A program made the translations under genes and the position numbers. Shown one piece after another: positions 32,897 to 33,163 of a stretch of DNA of 33,163 nucleotides. Origin of the DNA: Bacteroidales bacterium. GTDB lineage: Bacteria > Bacteroidota > Bacteroidia > Bacteroidales > P3. The stretch spans positions 1 through 33,163 of the forward strand of contig JAFSQF010000104.1 in the NCBI GenBank assembly GCA_017446745.1, given 5' to 3'. The stretch's first letter is position 1, and each line of letters opens with the position of its first letter. The notes beneath the pieces were generated by a model. The model was given only the letters and a program-made list of their open reading frames with translations, made no database searches and was not told the DNA's origin.

Positions 32897-32936
32897 TGAG
32901 TCCCGTAGTGGTGAAGAAAGCTCCAGCGGAGCTTTC
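32897..32936 (-). repeat. Dispersed palindromic repeat, copy 2
   Basis: Read on the minus strand it matches 273-312 at about 36 of 40 positions, including the palindrome GAAAGCTCC-(A/G)CT-GGAGCTTTC. There is no T-run after it on the plus strand, so it is not an obvious terminator for brxL. It lies in the 212-base gap between brxL and the last, partial gene. Confidence 0.75.
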
Positions 32937-33042
32937 GTTAGCGAAGCCGAGAACAAAATTAATAAACAGTAAAAAATAAGGTGTGTATTTTTTGAAATTT
33001 TTCCTACCTGATTGTATCAACTTATTCAAGTTTCGGGAGTAA

Positions 33043-33163
33043 TTATGCAGCCTCCCAAAACGCATGATTTATAAGTTTATTGAATTTTTCATTGTCATAT
33101 ATGCATTTTTCGAGGATGGTCTCCATGTCAGACTCAAAGAAATCGGCAATCTCTTTTATGAGA
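33043..33163 (-). CDS. C-terminal end of an unrecognised gene (partial)
   Basis: Reading inward from the window end on the minus strand gives an open frame of 39 residues ending at TAA (33043-33045). It includes IADFFESDMETILEKCIYDNEKF and the ending INHAFWEAA. The start lies beyond the window. The residue mix looks protein-like, and it converges with brxL across the gap. I do not recognise the family. It could belong to the same defence island or to the next backbone gene. Confidence 0.55.
   Translation of the reverse strand, partial: LIKEIADFFESDMETILEKCIYDNEKFNKLINHAFWEAA

Overview
The window looks like a chromosomal segment of a Bacteroidales bacterium (phylum Bacteroidota). Support comes from a type IX secretion (T9SS) C-terminal sorting domain, SusD/fimbrillin-style lipoproteins with Cys lipoboxes, LytS/LytTR regulators, a Kal/AtoD pair typical of lysine-fermenting Bacteroidota, and promoters of the TTTG / TAnnTTTG type. 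Ribosome-binding sites are weak throughout, as expected. The genus cannot be given from sequence alone.

Positions 1-18100 are a GC-rich backbone. It starts with a repeat-filled intergenic region (1-477). Next come a small lipoprotein, a secreted thioredoxin-like protein and mannose-6-phosphate isomerase with a clear terminator. A six-gene operon follows (2887-9713): TolC, HlyD, two ABC-2 permeases, a LytS-type kinase and a LytTR regulator. No ATPase gene is present for this exporter. A large GLUG-like lipoprotein (9826-12003) converges on a divergently controlled atoD-kal pair on the minus strand. A secreted unknown protein is followed by a translationally coupled trio, gtrA / T9SS M14 carboxypeptidase / GT2 (14129-17105), and then an HD-domain hydrolase on the minus strand.

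Positions 18113-32830 are an anti-phage island: a type I BREX locus on the plus strand in the order brxA, brxB, brxC, pglX, DUF1016 nuclease, pglX C-terminus, pglZ, brxL. It is visibly less GC-rich than the backbone. Three features stand out. First, pglX is split: its C-terminal ~240 residues are a separate ORF, and a complete DUF1016 (YhcG-type) nuclease gene lies between the two parts. Second, just upstream of brxA is a 38-codon remnant that looks like an XRE-type regulator missing its middle. Third, a ~264 bp structured segment bounded by ~20 bp imperfect inverted repeats sits immediately before that remnant. The target-recognition part of PglX is also much more AT-rich than the rest of the gene, suggesting a specificity swap.

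Several families of short palindromic repeats are scattered through the window, in intergenic regions and, in frame, inside two genes (the M14 peptidase and the DUF1016 nuclease). One ~40 bp palindromic element occurs near both ends of the window in inverted orientation. The window ends inside an unrecognised minus-strand gene.
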